Part shown: positions 41,298-51,751 of the stretch, in pieces
How positions within the stretch are numbered: position 1 is the stretch's first letter
Layout of the letters: each line of letters opens with the position of its first letter
Source of the DNA: Candidatus Methanomethylicota archaeon
GTDB taxonomy: Archaea > Thermoproteota > Methanomethylicia > Culexarchaeales > Culexarchaeaceae
Direction: 5' to 3'
Assembly: GCA_020833005.1 (NCBI GenBank)
Contig: JAJHRD010000005.1
Coordinates: forward strand, 1 to 64,000
Length of the DNA: 64,000 nt
Position numbers and translations under genes: made by a program
The notes under the pieces: model-generated
What the model was told of the DNA's origin: nothing
Database searches by the model: none
What the model saw: the letters and a program-made list of their open reading frames with translations, nothing else

Positions 41298-42041
41298 ATG
41301 TTTAGGTTTTCATTATCGGAGATAAAGGTTTGGAGGAGCGTTATTGACGCCATATCTGAGATTATTGATGAAGCAAACTTTGTGGCCACTCCAAGTGGCT
41401 TATCCCTTAGAGCTATGGATCCATCCCATGTGGCTATGGTGGAAGTTGAGCTTCCCAAATCCTTCTTCGACGAGTACAATTGTGAGGGGAACATTAACAT
41501 TGGGGTCAATTTGGATGAGTTTAGGAAGATTCTTAAGAGGGGGTCTGCCAAGGATAAGATGTCCCTTGAAGTTACTAGTGATAGGAAGTTGAAGATAACC
41601 TTCAGTAATAAGGCTGAGAGGAATTTCAGCATCCCCCTCCTCGACATTGCTGGTGAGGAGATAGCGTCACCATCCCTTGAATTCAATGTTCATAGTAGGC
41701 TTGCCTCAGAGGTTTTTGAAGATGCAATTAAGGATGCCAGTTTAATAAGTGATTATGTTAAGATATCTGCTGAGGGTGACGTTTTGAAGATTTCAGCTTC
41801 GGGGGAGAGGGGGGATGTGGAGGTTAAGTTGAGTGAAGCTTCAGGGTCTCTTATAGAGTTAAATGTTAAGGAGCCTTCCAGTAGCACTTATAGCTTGAAT
41901 TACTTGGAGGATCTCGTTAAGGCTTCCAGGGCCAGTGAAATTCTCGTTTTAGAGTTCTCCACTGATATGCCTCTAAAGCTTAGCTTTGAGCTTCCCAATG
42001 AGGGTAGGATAACATATTACCTTGCACCTAGAGTTGAATGA
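41298..42041 (+). CDS. pcn: DNA polymerase sliding clamp PCNA
   Basis: Ring-forming replication clamp. RAMDPSHVAMVEVELPKSFFDEY and the late IEYYLAP-like end (GRITYYLAPRVE) are characteristic. ATG 41298 follows GGTG (41289-41292) by 5 nt; the six-residue upstream extension is rejected. It precedes the primase and GINS genes, as in other archaea. Confidence 0.95.
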   Translation: MFRFSLSEIKVWRSVIDAISEIIDEANFVATPSGLSLRAMDPSHVAMVEVELPKSFFDEYNCEGNINIGVNLDEFRKILKRGSAKDKMSLEVTSDRKLKITFSNKAERNFSIPLLDIAGEEIASPSLEFNVHSRLASEVFEDAIKDASLISDYVKISAEGDVLKISASGERGDVEVKLSEASGSLIELNVKEPSSSTYSLNYLEDLVKASRASEILVLEFSTDMPLKLSFELPNEGRITYYLAPRVE

Positions 42042-42097
42042 TGCTAGGGTAATACTAAAATACTATTTTCATTTAAGTTCTATTGTGTTAACCTCCT

Positions 42098-43147
42098 ATG
42101 TCTCTTTCCCGTGAAGATTTAGCGAAGTACCCCTTTTGTAGGGAGGCTAGGGAGTATATTTCCAGTTTAGGTTTCACCATAGATGAGGTTTTCCATCCAG
42201 ACTTCTCAACAATCCTTGATAGGGCTTTTGAGAGGATTGAGAGTGCAATTAGGGTTGGGAGGGTTGAAACGAAGCTTGTGGATCTTGATTTGGAGATATT
42301 CTCCTTCAATATTGCTCCAATAATATTGTCTGTTATTGGGGATAATGCTTTATCCATGAGGTATGCTGTTGCTGAAGCTAAGAGGGTTTATGAGGAGCTT
42401 AGGGTTGATGAGGATTATAAGCTTCAATTAATCTCTGTGAATAGCTTCAATTGGAGGGTTAAGCTTATTCGTCCAAGTGCATTTCAAATATTCTTTGCAG
42501 ATTTCCTCCAATTCTCCCCAGTTTTTGAGGCTTTCAATTGGAAGCTTGTTAATAGGAGTGTTGTTGGCGGATGGGTTTATGTGAGTAGGGGGGAGCTTGC
42601 TAGGCTTATTTCTGAGAGGGTTAAGAGTGAGATATTTAATAAGTCTAGTCAGCCCATGCCAAGTATAACTGTGCCTAGTAATGTTTTGGATAGGATTGAG
42701 GGGTTGAGGAAGATCTTCTCCAGTTATAGGAAGGTTCTTGAGGCTGAGGAGGTTAAGGGTCCCGTGGTTGAATCTGCAATGCCTCCATGTATACGTAGTT
42801 TGATGAATGGGCTTTTGAAGGGGGAGTCCATGCCCCATATGGCTAGATTTACATTGGCAACATTCCTACTTAATGTTGGTAGGAGCGTTGATGATGTGAT
42901 TAAATTGTTCACTGCTTCAGCAGATTATGATGAGAAAATGACTAGGTATCAAGTTGAGCATATTGCTGGTTTGAGGGGTTCTAGAACCAAATACTCCACT
43001 CCCAAATGTAGTACCCTTAAAACTTTTGGGTTATGCTTCCCAGATGATTTCTGCATTTCCAAGAGGGTTAAGCATCCAATGACCTATTATAAATTGAAGG
43101 TTAAGGGTTCTGGTGTTAGAGATGTTGAGAAGGGAAGATCTAATTAG
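42098..43147 (+). CDS. priL: DNA primase large subunit PriL
   Basis: Iron-sulfur subunit of the archaeal-eukaryotic primase. The start LAKYPFCREAREYISSLG is typical; Fe-S cysteines are in AMPPCIRSLMNGL, and in the C-terminal KYSTPKCSTLKTFGLCFPDDFC. It overlaps the priS reading frame, giving a translationally coupled pair. Confidence 0.94.
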   Translation: MSLSREDLAKYPFCREAREYISSLGFTIDEVFHPDFSTILDRAFERIESAIRVGRVETKLVDLDLEIFSFNIAPIILSVIGDNALSMRYAVAEAKRVYEELRVDEDYKLQLISVNSFNWRVKLIRPSAFQIFFADFLQFSPVFEAFNWKLVNRSVVGGWVYVSRGELARLISERVKSEIFNKSSQPMPSITVPSNVLDRIEGLRKIFSSYRKVLEAEEVKGPVVESAMPPCIRSLMNGLLKGESMPHMARFTLATFLLNVGRSVDDVIKLFTASADYDEKMTRYQVEHIAGLRGSRTKYSTPKCSTLKTFGLCFPDDFCISKRVKHPMTYYKLKVKGSGVRDVEKGRSN

Positions 43148-44351
43148 GAGGCTGTTTAGGGGGTATTATTCCTCCGCCTCCATTGAGGCTCCAAATGATA
43201 TTGGTAGGAGGGAGTTTGGATTCATATTTATTGGTCAGGAGGGGATGAGGAGGCATATGTCCTTTAAGAGTGTTGATGATTTGAAGAGTTTTATGGTTAG
43301 GGAGACTCCATTACACGCATATTTTTCATCTGCATACTACGATTTCCCAGATGTTGAGGATATGGATGGTAAGGTTTGGAGGGGGGCTGACTTGGTATTC
43401 GATATAGATGCTGATCATATTCCAACTCCATGTAAGCGTGAGCATGATTCTTGGAGGTGTATGGATTGTGGATATAGCTCCATGGGCATGGCCCCTGAAG
43501 AGTGTCCAAAATGCTCTTCCAGGAGGATTGAGGTTGATTCTTGGCTTTGCGATTTCTGTTTGGATAAGGCTAGGGAGGAGGTTTTCAAGCTTGTTGAGGA
43601 ATTCTTAGTATCGGAATTCGGCTTCTCAACTGGGAACATATTAATCGTATTTTCAGGTCATAGGGGGTATCATATCCATGTTAGGGATAAGGTTGCTGTG
43701 GAATTGAGTCTTGAGGCTAGGAGGGAGATAACGGATTATGTTAGGGGGGTTGGATTATCCCTGGAGCTTCATGGATTCCCATCCAGATCGATTAGGGATG
43801 TAACTCCACCTTCACTTTCAGATCCTGGGTGGCGTGGGAGGCTTATTAGAGCCTTATATGAATTTATAAGTTCAGCTTCATTCAGCGATTTGGAATCCAT
43901 GTTTAATGAGAGGATTGCAAGGCTCATATATGATAATAGGGGTGAAATATTATCCTCCTTTGAGTCTTCTCCGCCAAGGTGGCCTAGGATAAGTGGGTTG
44001 CCAGCCTATGTTTGGAGTAGGATTGCCTCTAGGGTTGTGGGTGAAGCTGCTGTGCATATTGATGAGCGTGTAACAAGTGATATTAAGCGTTTGATGAGAC
44101 TTCCATCATCTCTTCACGGTAAGACTGGGCTTATAGCTAAATCCATGTCCATATCTGCTCTAAGCTCTTTCCAACCATTATTTGATGCTTCAGCCTTCGG
44201 TTTTGAGGATTTAAAGGTTCACGTTTCACATATGCCTAGGATCTGTATTGGTGGAAGTTTTTATGGGCCTTATAAGGATGTGGATGTAGTGCTCCCAAAA
44301 ACCATTGCAGTTTACTTGATATGTAGGGGTTCTGCAACTTTATTAAGTTGA
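43122..44351 (+). CDS. priS: DNA primase catalytic subunit PriS
   Basis: Makes primers for replication. Catalytic acidic residues are in DLVFDIDADHI; the zinc knuckle has CMDCGYSSMG, CPKCSS and WLCDFC; GHRGYHIHVRD and RLPSSLHGKTGL are conserved. ATG 43122 lies 6 nt after GGTG (43112-43115). It overlaps priL by 26 bp. Confidence 0.95.
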   Translation: MLRREDLIRRLFRGYYSSASIEAPNDIGRREFGFIFIGQEGMRRHMSFKSVDDLKSFMVRETPLHAYFSSAYYDFPDVEDMDGKVWRGADLVFDIDADHIPTPCKREHDSWRCMDCGYSSMGMAPEECPKCSSRRIEVDSWLCDFCLDKAREEVFKLVEEFLVSEFGFSTGNILIVFSGHRGYHIHVRDKVAVELSLEARREITDYVRGVGLSLELHGFPSRSIRDVTPPSLSDPGWRGRLIRALYEFISSASFSDLESMFNERIARLIYDNRGEILSSFESSPPRWPRISGLPAYVWSRIASRVVGEAAVHIDERVTSDIKRLMRLPSSLHGKTGLIAKSMSISALSSFQPLFDASAFGFEDLKVHVSHMPRICIGGSFYGPYKDVDVVLPKTIAVYLICRGSATLLS

Positions 44352-44382
44352 TGGATATATATTTTAATTGTGGTTTACGGTT

Positions 44383-44904
44383 ATGTATAATGATATACTT
44401 GAAGCTTTAAAGAATGAGTTGGAATCATCAAATCTATCCCGATTGCCAAAGGATTTCTACATTAATGCTAGGCTTTACATTAAGGGGTTGAGGGATAAAA
44501 TTGAATCTTCGCAGGGGGGTTCAGCTGATATTTTGAGGGGGGAGCTTGATTTAGCCATCAAGATGGTTTCATTGATATTCAAGTTGAGGGTTTATAAGAT
44601 TGTTAGGGGGATATTTATGGGTTTATCAACTCCACCTGAGGGAATTCTGGATGAGGAATTGGATGCCTACATCAAGATTAGGGAGGCTATTCAAATGTCT
44701 TTACAGTCCTTCTCCTCTTCCATGAACTCCATGGAGGACACTACAAAAAGAATATTAGTTCGTTTTACAGCAAGTGTTCCAGCATTTGTCGGGGTGGATT
44801 TAGTGGTTTACGGCCCCTTCGAACCTGAAGATGTGGCTAACATACCTTTAATAAATAGTGAAGTATTAATTATGAAGGGTGTTGCTGAGAAGTTGGAGGT
44901 GTAG
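44383..44904 (+). CDS. GINS complex subunit
   Basis: Replicative helicase cofactor of the CMG complex. The alpha-helical A domain (YINARLYIKGLRDKI...ELDLAIKMVSLIFKLRVYKIVRG) and a small C-terminal B domain (RFTASVPAFVGVDLVVYGPFEPEDVANIPLINSEVLI) resemble Gins51. Between priS and eL44, as in Sulfolobales. ATG 44383 is chosen over the earlier in-frame codon at 44368. Confidence 0.85.
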   Translation: MYNDILEALKNELESSNLSRLPKDFYINARLYIKGLRDKIESSQGGSADILRGELDLAIKMVSLIFKLRVYKIVRGIFMGLSTPPEGILDEELDAYIKIREAIQMSLQSFSSSMNSMEDTTKRILVRFTASVPAFVGVDLVVYGPFEPEDVANIPLINSEVLIMKGVAEKLEV

Positions 44905-44906
44905 GT

Positions 44907-45185
44907 ATGAAGGTTCCTGCTGTAATGATGAAGTATTGCCCTAGATGTAATGCTCATACCGAGCATACTGTTACGCTATATAAGGCTGGTAAACGTAGGA
45001 GTTTAGCTCAGGGTGAGAGGAGATTTGCAGCTAAGAATAAGGGTTATGGTAGTAAGAGGGCTGCTGAGCAGAAGAGGTTTGCTAAGGTAACTAAGAAGCA
45101 GGTTTTAAAGTTGAAGTGTAAGAAGTGTGGACATATTCTTCATACTGAGGGGATTAGATTAAAGAGAATTGAGATTGAGGGGTGA
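44907..45185 (+). CDS. rpl44e: Ribosomal protein eL42 (L44e)
   Basis: Large-subunit protein near the E site. [30 protein letters not shown] and [22 protein letters not shown] are diagnostic, with four zinc-binding cysteines. It starts 2 bp after the GINS gene. Confidence 0.97.
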   Translation: MKVPAVMMKYCPRCNAHTEHTVTLYKAGKRRSLAQGERRFAAKNKGYGSKRAAEQKRFAKVTKKQVLKLKCKKCGHILHTEGIRLKRIEIEG

Positions 45186-45189
45186 AATC

Positions 45190-45399
45190 TTGTTTACTGG
45201 TGTGAAGAGGAGGAAGGTGCTCATACCTGAACCTAAAAGTAGATTTATAGTCGTATCATGCCCCGACTGTGGTAATGAGCAAATATCCTTCGATAGAGCT
45301 TCAATGGTGGTTAAATGTAATATTTGTGGTAGGGTTCTAATTGAGCCAACTGGCGGTAAGGCTAATATTAAGGGTAAGGTTGTTAAGGTTTTAAGTTGA
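45190..45399 (+). CDS. rps27e: Ribosomal protein eS27
   Basis: Small-subunit zinc-finger protein: [32 protein letters not shown] with [15 protein letters not shown] 45190 lies 5 nt after GGTG (45181-45184), removing seven residues of the longer frame. Confidence 0.95.
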   Translation: MFTGVKRRKVLIPEPKSRFIVVSCPDCGNEQISFDRASMVVKCNICGRVLIEPTGGKANIKGKVVKVLS

Positions 45400-45416
45400 T
45401 TTGAGGTGTAGCTGTA

Positions 45417-46211
45417 TTGTCTGTTAAGGGTAGGGATCTGCCTGAAGTTGGTGAACTCGTAATAGCCACTGTAACTGAAGTTTTTGATAAGGGTGCATAT
45501 GTCAATTTGGATGAGTATAGCAATGTGAGTGGATATGTACCTATAGGTGAGGTTGCATCCACATGGGTTCACAATATAAGGGATTACTTGAAGGAGGGGC
45601 GTAAGGTTGTTTTAAAGGTTATAAGGGTTGATAAGAGTAAGAGGTATGTTGACCTCTCCCTTAGGAGGGTTAGTGATAAGGAGAGGAAGGATAAGCTTTT
45701 GGAGTGGAAGAGGTTTAATAGGGGGGAGAAGCTCCTCGAACTTTTATCTCAGAAGGCTGGTGTAGACTTGAATTATTTGAAGTCTGAAATTGCACCTAAA
45801 CTTGCATCAACCTTCGGGGATGTTTTGGGCGGGTTTGAGGAGGCTGCTAGATTTGGTTTAGCCCCCATAGTAAATGCTGGGGTGCCTAGGGATTTAGCTG
45901 AATATATCGTTGATTTGGCTAAGGAGAATATTGAGCTTAAGGAGGTTAAGGTTGCCGCTATACTTCAATTGACTTCTGAGGCCAGTGATGGCATTGTGAG
46001 AATTATTGAGGCTTTAAAGGCTGCTAAGATGAAAGCTGAATCCATTGGTGGTGTTAAATGTAGAATTTATAGTGTTGGAGCCCCAAGGTATAGGGTTGAC
46101 ATTTCAGCTAGAGATTATAAGGTGGCTGAGGAGGCTTTGAAAGCCGCTGTGGATGCAGCTTTACATACCATATCATCCCTCGGTGGTTCTGGAAGTTTTA
46201 AGAGGGTTTGA
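45417..46211 (+). CDS. eif2a: Translation initiation factor aIF2 alpha
   Basis: Binds initiator tRNA with aIF2 gamma and beta. The S1 domain starts VGELVIATVTEVFDKGAYVNLDEYSNVSGYVPIGEVAS, then the helical domain (YVDLSLRRVSDKERKDKL) and an alpha/beta C-terminal domain. TTG 45417 follows GGTG (45405-45408) by 8 nt. Confidence 0.96.
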   Translation: MSVKGRDLPEVGELVIATVTEVFDKGAYVNLDEYSNVSGYVPIGEVASTWVHNIRDYLKEGRKVVLKVIRVDKSKRYVDLSLRRVSDKERKDKLLEWKRFNRGEKLLELLSQKAGVDLNYLKSEIAPKLASTFGDVLGGFEEAARFGLAPIVNAGVPRDLAEYIVDLAKENIELKEVKVAAILQLTSEASDGIVRIIEALKAAKMKAESIGGVKCRIYSVGAPRYRVDISARDYKVAEEALKAAVDAALHTISSLGGSGSFKRV

Positions 46212-46220
46212 GGGTTCCAT

Positions 46221-46403
46221 ATGCCATGGCTTTTGAGGAAATGTGTATCCTGCGGATCTTACACTCTAAATAAGGAGAAGTGTCCATATTGTGGTGGTGA
46301 AGTTAGGATTCCCCATCCACCCAAGTTTTCCCCTGAGGATAAGTATGGTAAGTATAGGAGGCTTATGAAGAAGCTTTCTCAAGGTAATGTTAAAAATGGT
46401 TGA
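46221..46403 (+). CDS. nop10: H/ACA ribonucleoprotein Nop10
   Basis: A 60-residue component of archaeal pseudouridylation particles: LLRKCVSCGSYTLNKEKCPYCGGEVRIPHPPKFSPEDKYGKYRR. The zinc ribbon and linker are complete. It closes the translation gene block, convergent with aglB. Confidence 0.96.
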   Translation: MPWLLRKCVSCGSYTLNKEKCPYCGGEVRIPHPPKFSPEDKYGKYRRLMKKLSQGNVKNG

Positions 46404-46421
46404 TTTTGTTTATGCCACCAT

Positions 46422-48455
46422 CTAATAGTTTATTTTGTATACGAATACGAATCCATGTGATGATTGGAATACTAGTTCGAAGTGTTCTGGTTTCGGTATT
46501 CTTATCCCCCATGAAGCCCAAAGCTCGCTTCTGGTATTGAATATTAGCCTATATAGGGTTGTTTGAGGTGCTTTTGGCCCTGTGGGTAGGTATACTCCGT
46601 ATTGGCTGTTGTATGTCATGTAGTCTGTTACGTTTAATCCAGCTATCCTAGCCATCCAGTATGATTTAACGAAGTCACCCCACCCTCTACCTCCAAATAG
46701 GAATCCTGTATTTGGATCGAAGGCTTCGAATACTACGACATGTGTTGCCCCCATCTCCTTGAGTAGTCTTAGGGCTTCTGTCTCATTGGAGAGGAATGCT
46801 TGTGCAATCTTCTTTATCCTCCCCTCATCCATTGTTGAGTTGTCTGCGAGTGTGGTTTTGTTGGCTATGGTTGTTATCCAGTATCCATAATCCCACCATG
46901 AAGCTACAACTGCATTGTTCGGTAGGTTCTCCCTCATCCATAGCAGTGCCTCTATCCAGTCTAGGTATTCATTGCTTACTGGTAGTGATGATGTGATTAT
47001 CTGTTGTGGTGTTGCAGCCGCCTCCCTCCACCCTATTACTGGGATTATCAGTGCTGCTGAGAGCACTATTAGTATTAGTATGTTGCCTCCAATCCCCCCT
47101 CTATCCCCCCTCCTCCTCCTTCCGGAAGTTCTAACCTCCATTATTCTCCCTATGTTTTGTGTGTATACTACGTCTATTAGATGTGCTGAGAGTATTGTTA
47201 TGAATGGTGCTGCAAGCATCATCAATCTCGCCATTGTGGAGGAGAAGTATGCTGACGTCAGTCCACCTATGATAATGAATATGTCCGCTTCTCCACCGCG
47301 CTTCCATAGGTAGTATAGTCCTGCAGCGGATATTGGTATTAGTAGTCCATATTGGTAGTATATTTGGCTCCATGTTGGTGCTTGATGTTCAGCCACAGAC
47401 TCCACTAGTGGTATCGTTTCCCTTTGGAATGGGTTTATCACTGTCAGTATTCTTCCCGTTAATGTGGATAGCATCCCTATTCTCTCAAGGATTATTGCTC
47501 CCACAATTCCCACCGCTAGTATTCCAGCTAAGCCAATTATCCTCGTATTCTTGTCCTTTACGTTTTTCAATATGTCCCCTATGGTTAGCATTAGCGTCGT
47601 GGCTATTGGTAGGATTGTTGCGTAGCTTATCATGTACTTCCTTGAGAAGTATGGGTATTGGGCTGAGATCATCATGGCTACACCTATTGTTAAAGCATAG
47701 CTTTTCAGTAGCTTCCTATTATATTTCCCAAGTATCACCATTATTGCTGCATATGCTGCATATAGGTTTAGTAGGTATATGCTTCCACCCCAACTTATAT
47801 TCATGTATGCTAGGGATAGGCCGCTGAGTATTGGGTATACTATGTTATCGCTCTTTAGTGCTTTAATCCAGAATAGTATGCTTAAAGCCATGGCGAAGAA
47901 TCCTACGCATTCATTATCGTAGAATCCAGCTGTGGTTCTCTGCATGAATGCTGGGATTGTTGCTAGTAGTAGTGCTGCAATCATCCCTGCACCGTCCCCA
48001 TCTATCTCTCTACCTATAAAGTACACTATGAGTACTGTTAATCCTCCAAGTATTGCTGGCATTAATGCGCATGCTTCCATTAATGTTATGTTGAATCCAA
48101 GTATCCTTATGATCGTGTAGAATATGCTTCCAGTTAATGGCACCCCTAGGTATGATGTGTCTGGCACGCTCCTACCATTTGGATACCAGCTCATCTTATC
48201 ATACCATGTGAACCATGCTTGAATTCCATTGTCAACTATGTATTGGGTCATTCTATATTGGTAGTATGTGTCGTATTCGCTTAGGTATGGTCCATACCTT
48301 ATTACTGGTAGCATCCTTATCCATACTGCCAATACTATTATTGCGGTTATCGTTATGACTTTTAATGATATTCTCAAGGCTTTGCTTCTAAGTCTTTCAG
48401 TCAATGTAATCCCCAATATACTTTTATTCAAAACTTTTATATACATATGTTTCAC
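46422..48455 (-). CDS. aglB: Oligosaccharyltransferase STT3/AglB
   Basis: Transfers lipid-linked glycan to Asn-x-Ser/Thr of exported proteins. It has about a dozen membrane helices, the first external-loop motif YDTYYQYRM for metal, and the catalytic signature WWDYGY near residue 545 followed by NKTTLADNSTMD. The C-terminal globular domain is short for an archaeal AglB (677 residues in all). A ribophorin I-like protein is encoded 14 kb away in the window. The gene is divergent from ileS. Confidence 0.94.
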   Translation of the reverse strand: MKHMYIKVLNKSILGITLTERLRSKALRISLKVITITAIIVLAVWIRMLPVIRYGPYLSEYDTYYQYRMTQYIVDNGIQAWFTWYDKMSWYPNGRSVPDTSYLGVPLTGSIFYTIIRILGFNITLMEACALMPAILGGLTVLIVYFIGREIDGDGAGMIAALLLATIPAFMQRTTAGFYDNECVGFFAMALSILFWIKALKSDNIVYPILSGLSLAYMNISWGGSIYLLNLYAAYAAIMVILGKYNRKLLKSYALTIGVAMMISAQYPYFSRKYMISYATILPIATTLMLTIGDILKNVKDKNTRIIGLAGILAVGIVGAIILERIGMLSTLTGRILTVINPFQRETIPLVESVAEHQAPTWSQIYYQYGLLIPISAAGLYYLWKRGGEADIFIIIGGLTSAYFSSTMARLMMLAAPFITILSAHLIDVVYTQNIGRIMEVRTSGRRRRGDRGGIGGNILILIVLSAALIIPVIGWREAAATPQQIITSSLPVSNEYLDWIEALLWMRENLPNNAVVASWWDYGYWITTIANKTTLADNSTMDEGRIKKIAQAFLSNETEALRLLKEMGATHVVVFEAFDPNTGFLFGGRGWGDFVKSYWMARIAGLNVTDYMTYNSQYGVYLPTGPKAPQTTLYRLIFNTRSELWASWGIRIPKPEHFELVFQSSHGFVFVYKINY

Positions 48456-48565
48456 TCACCTATTTATGAATGGTGTCTGGGGGATGGATCGGAGCCAAAT
48501 TTAAATCTTGAATTACAAATTATTCTGATACTGTTTTGTTCTATATGTATGTGGTGGTGGATTTT

Positions 48566-51500
48566 ATGGGTGTAGTGGGAACTATTGAGAGGGATTATAG
48601 GGGTTCAAGGGTTGAGGAGGAGATATTCAATTGGTGGAGGAGTAATGATGTGTACTTGAAGGTTAAGGAGAGGCTTAAGGATAAACCTAAATTATACTTC
48701 TTGGATGGTCCACCATACGTTACAAACCCGATACATGTGGGTACTGCTTGGAATAAGATATTGAAGGATGCCTTCCTGAGATACTTTAGGATGGCTGGAT
48801 ACAATGTTAGGGATCAGCCTGGATATGATATGCATGGTCTACCGATAGAGGTTATGGTGGAGAGGAAGCTTGGATTGAAGACTAAGAAGGAGATTGAATC
48901 TTTGGGTGTTGATAGATTTGTTGAGGAGTGTAAGAGGTATGCATTGGAGAATTTGAAGATTATGGAGGGGCAATTTAAGGATTTAGGTGTCTGGATGGAT
49001 TGGGATAAGCCATATATGACCATAGACCCAAATTACATTCAAGCTGCATGGTGGCTTGTTAAACGTGCATATGAGCGTGGGCTTCTATCTGAGGGTTACA
49101 TGGTCTTCCACTGGTGTCCAAGATGTGAAACCGTTCTCTCGGGTTATGAGGTTACAGATGAGTATCGTGATGTTAGGGATCCATCAATATATGTTAAGTT
49201 TCCAGTGGAGGGGAAGAGTGGGGAGTACATATTGATTTGGACTACAACTCCATGGACTCTCCCCTCCAATGTGGCCATAATGGTTAATCCAAAGGAAACC
49301 TACGTTAAGGTTCAGGTTGGGGATGAGAAGTATATACTTGCTGAAGCCAGATGTGAGGCTGTGTTTAATGAGGTTGGATTGAGCTTCAAGGTCTTGGAGA
49401 AGTTTAGTGGAGCTTCCCTGGAGGGGTTGAAGTATACTCCAGCTCTACTCGATGAGGTTCCAGCTCAACGTAAGATTAGGGGTGTGCATAGGGTTGTTTT
49501 AAGTGAGGAGTTTGTGAGTATGGAGGAGGGGACTGGATGCGTTCATTCAGCTCCAGGGCATGGTGAAGAGGATTTCATAGTTGGCTTAAGGTATGGGCTT
49601 CCAGTACTATGCCTCGTGGATGATAGGGGTATATTCACTTCTGAAGCTGGGAAGTATGCTGGTAAAAGCATATGGGATGCCAATGCTGAGATAATTGAGG
49701 ATCTTAAACGTAAGGGTCTACTATTACATCAATCTTGGATTGTACATAGGTATCCGCATTGCTGGAGATGTAAGTCTCCATTGATATTGAAGGCTACGAC
49801 TCAGTGGTTTATAAGGGTTCCTGAAATTAGGGATGCCCTCATAGCTGAAAATGAGCGTGTGGAGTGGATACCTGAATGGGCTGGTAAGAATAGGTTTAGG
49901 AATTGGCTTGAAAGTGTCCGTGAATGGGTTATATCTAGGCAGAGGTATTGGGGTATACCTATGCCCATATGGAAGTGTAGTAATTGTGGGAATTTCGTTG
50001 TGATCGGATCCATTGAGGAGCTTAAGAGCATGTCCCAAAGCCCATTGGAGTTGAAGGATCTCCATAGACCTTGGATTGATTCTGTCACTTTGAAGTGTGG
50101 TAAGTGTGGTGGAGTTATGAGGAGGATTCCAGATGTTCTGGATGTTTGGATGGATTCCAGTGTGGCTTCATGGGCTTCACTAAACTTCCCAGTTTCTAGG
50201 GAGGAGTTTGATGAGTGGTGGCCTCCATACTTCATTTTGGAGGGGCCTGATCAGACTAGAGGGTGGTTCTACACTCTACTTGTAAGTGGATATATTGGTT
50301 TTGGGATAGCTCCATACAAGAGGGTTTTAATGCATGGTTGGTCTCTTGATGAGCAGGGTAGGCCAATGCATAAATCCCTTGGGAATGTTATAGCTCCAGA
50401 AGAGGTTTTCAATAAGTATTCTAGAGATGCATTGAGGTTTTATGAGCTTCAATGTACTCCATGGGAGGATTTGAGGTTCTCCATGAAGGAGGTTGAGGAA
50501 ACCCATAGGGCTTTAACGATAATGTGGAATGTATACTACTTTGCAAGTTTATACATGAACCTCGATGGATATTCGCCTCAAAAGTATCCTCTCCCCTCCA
50601 TGATTGATCATCTTCAGCCTGAGGATCGTTGGCTCTTAAGTAGGTTTGAGTCTATTGTTAAGCATTGTAATGAGAGTATGGGTAAATTGCATATACATGA
50701 AGTGGCTAGGGCTGTTAGAAGCTTCGTGGTTGATGATCTTAGTAGGTGGTACATTAGGCTTATTAGGAGGAGGATTTGGCTTGAGGGTGATGATCCAAGT
50801 AAAAATGCTGTTTACTCAGTTCTATATCATGTCCTACTTAGATTGCTTAAACTATCCGCGCCAATAATTCCATTCATAACTGAGAAGCTTTATCAATCCA
50901 TATTTAGAGTTGCCGATCCATCGCTTCCAGAGAGCATTCACATGTGCGATTGGCCTAAGCCCATGGGAGAGTTCATTGATGAATCTCTCTTGAAGAGTAT
51001 GGAGATAGTTAGGGATGTGGTTGAAGCATCATATAAGGTTAGGCAGGATAAGAGGATAAAGCTGCGTTATCCACTTAAGGAGATGATAATAGCCACAGAT
51101 AATCCTGAAGTCGTCAAGGGTATAGAGTATTTCAGGAATGTCGTTATTGATCAGGGGAATGTTAAGAATTTGAGCTTGATACCACTTTCAGAGGCTTCCA
51201 AGTTTAAGGTTTACGATGTCCTAGTGAATTACTCATCACTTGGACCTAAGTATAAGGGGCTTCTCCCAAAGATATTGTTGAAGATAGAATCCATGGATGC
51301 ATATTCCATTAAATCTGAAATGGATTCCAAGGGCTATGTAACCCTCAATGTGGATGGTGTGGATGTTCAATTGTCCAAGGAGGATTTAACCTTCGAGGAG
51401 AAGGTTAAGGAGGGATATGGATATACGAAGTTTAAGTATGGAGAGCTATATCTGAATTGCTCCATAGATAGGGAGCTTATGGCTGAAGGGCTTGCTAGAG

Positions 51501-51751
51501 ATGTTGTTAGAAGACTTCAAGCCATGAGGAAGGATCTAGACCTACCCGTAGATGCATATGTGGATGCATATGTCTGTGTGGAGGATCCTGAGACTTTAGA
51601 ACTTTTGAAGAGCATGGAATGGTACATATTGAGGGAGGTTAGAGTTAGAAATCTTAGTTTGGGGTTAAAGAAGCCACCTGGAACATATTATGAGAAGGTG
51701 TGGGAGATAGGGGATCAAGTGTTTGGGATGGGTATATCATGGGTGAAGTGA
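48566..51751 (+). CDS. ileS: Isoleucyl-tRNA synthetase
   Basis: Class I synthetase. The HIGH equivalent is PIHVG in PPYVTNPIHVGTAWNKILKD; the editing domain includes TTTPWTLPSN; the KMSKS equivalent is MHKSLGNV; WKCSNCGNFV and LKCGKCGGVM are zinc sites. ATG 48566 follows GGTG (48556-48559) by 6 nt, so ten residues of the longer frame are dropped. Confidence 0.96.
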   Translation: MGVVGTIERDYRGSRVEEEIFNWWRSNDVYLKVKERLKDKPKLYFLDGPPYVTNPIHVGTAWNKILKDAFLRYFRMAGYNVRDQPGYDMHGLPIEVMVERKLGLKTKKEIESLGVDRFVEECKRYALENLKIMEGQFKDLGVWMDWDKPYMTIDPNYIQAAWWLVKRAYERGLLSEGYMVFHWCPRCETVLSGYEVTDEYRDVRDPSIYVKFPVEGKSGEYILIWTTTPWTLPSNVAIMVNPKETYVKVQVGDEKYILAEARCEAVFNEVGLSFKVLEKFSGASLEGLKYTPALLDEVPAQRKIRGVHRVVLSEEFVSMEEGTGCVHSAPGHGEEDFIVGLRYGLPVLCLVDDRGIFTSEAGKYAGKSIWDANAEIIEDLKRKGLLLHQSWIVHRYPHCWRCKSPLILKATTQWFIRVPEIRDALIAENERVEWIPEWAGKNRFRNWLESVREWVISRQRYWGIPMPIWKCSNCGNFVVIGSIEELKSMSQSPLELKDLHRPWIDSVTLKCGKCGGVMRRIPDVLDVWMDSSVASWASLNFPVSREEFDEWWPPYFILEGPDQTRGWFYTLLVSGYIGFGIAPYKRVLMHGWSLDEQGRPMHKSLGNVIAPEEVFNKYSRDALRFYELQCTPWEDLRFSMKEVEETHRALTIMWNVYYFASLYMNLDGYSPQKYPLPSMIDHLQPEDRWLLSRFESIVKHCNESMGKLHIHEVARAVRSFVVDDLSRWYIRLIRRRIWLEGDDPSKNAVYSVLYHVLLRLLKLSAPIIPFITEKLYQSIFRVADPSLPESIHMCDWPKPMGEFIDESLLKSMEIVRDVVEASYKVRQDKRIKLRYPLKEMIIATDNPEVVKGIEYFRNVVIDQGNVKNLSLIPLSEASKFKVYDVLVNYSSLGPKYKGLLPKILLKIESMDAYSIKSEMDSKGYVTLNVDGVDVQLSKEDLTFEEKVKEGYGYTKFKYGELYLNCSIDRELMAEGLARDVVRRLQAMRKDLDLPVDAYVDAYVCVEDPETLELLKSMEWYILREVRVRNLSLGLKKPPGTYYEKVWEIGDQVFGMGISWVK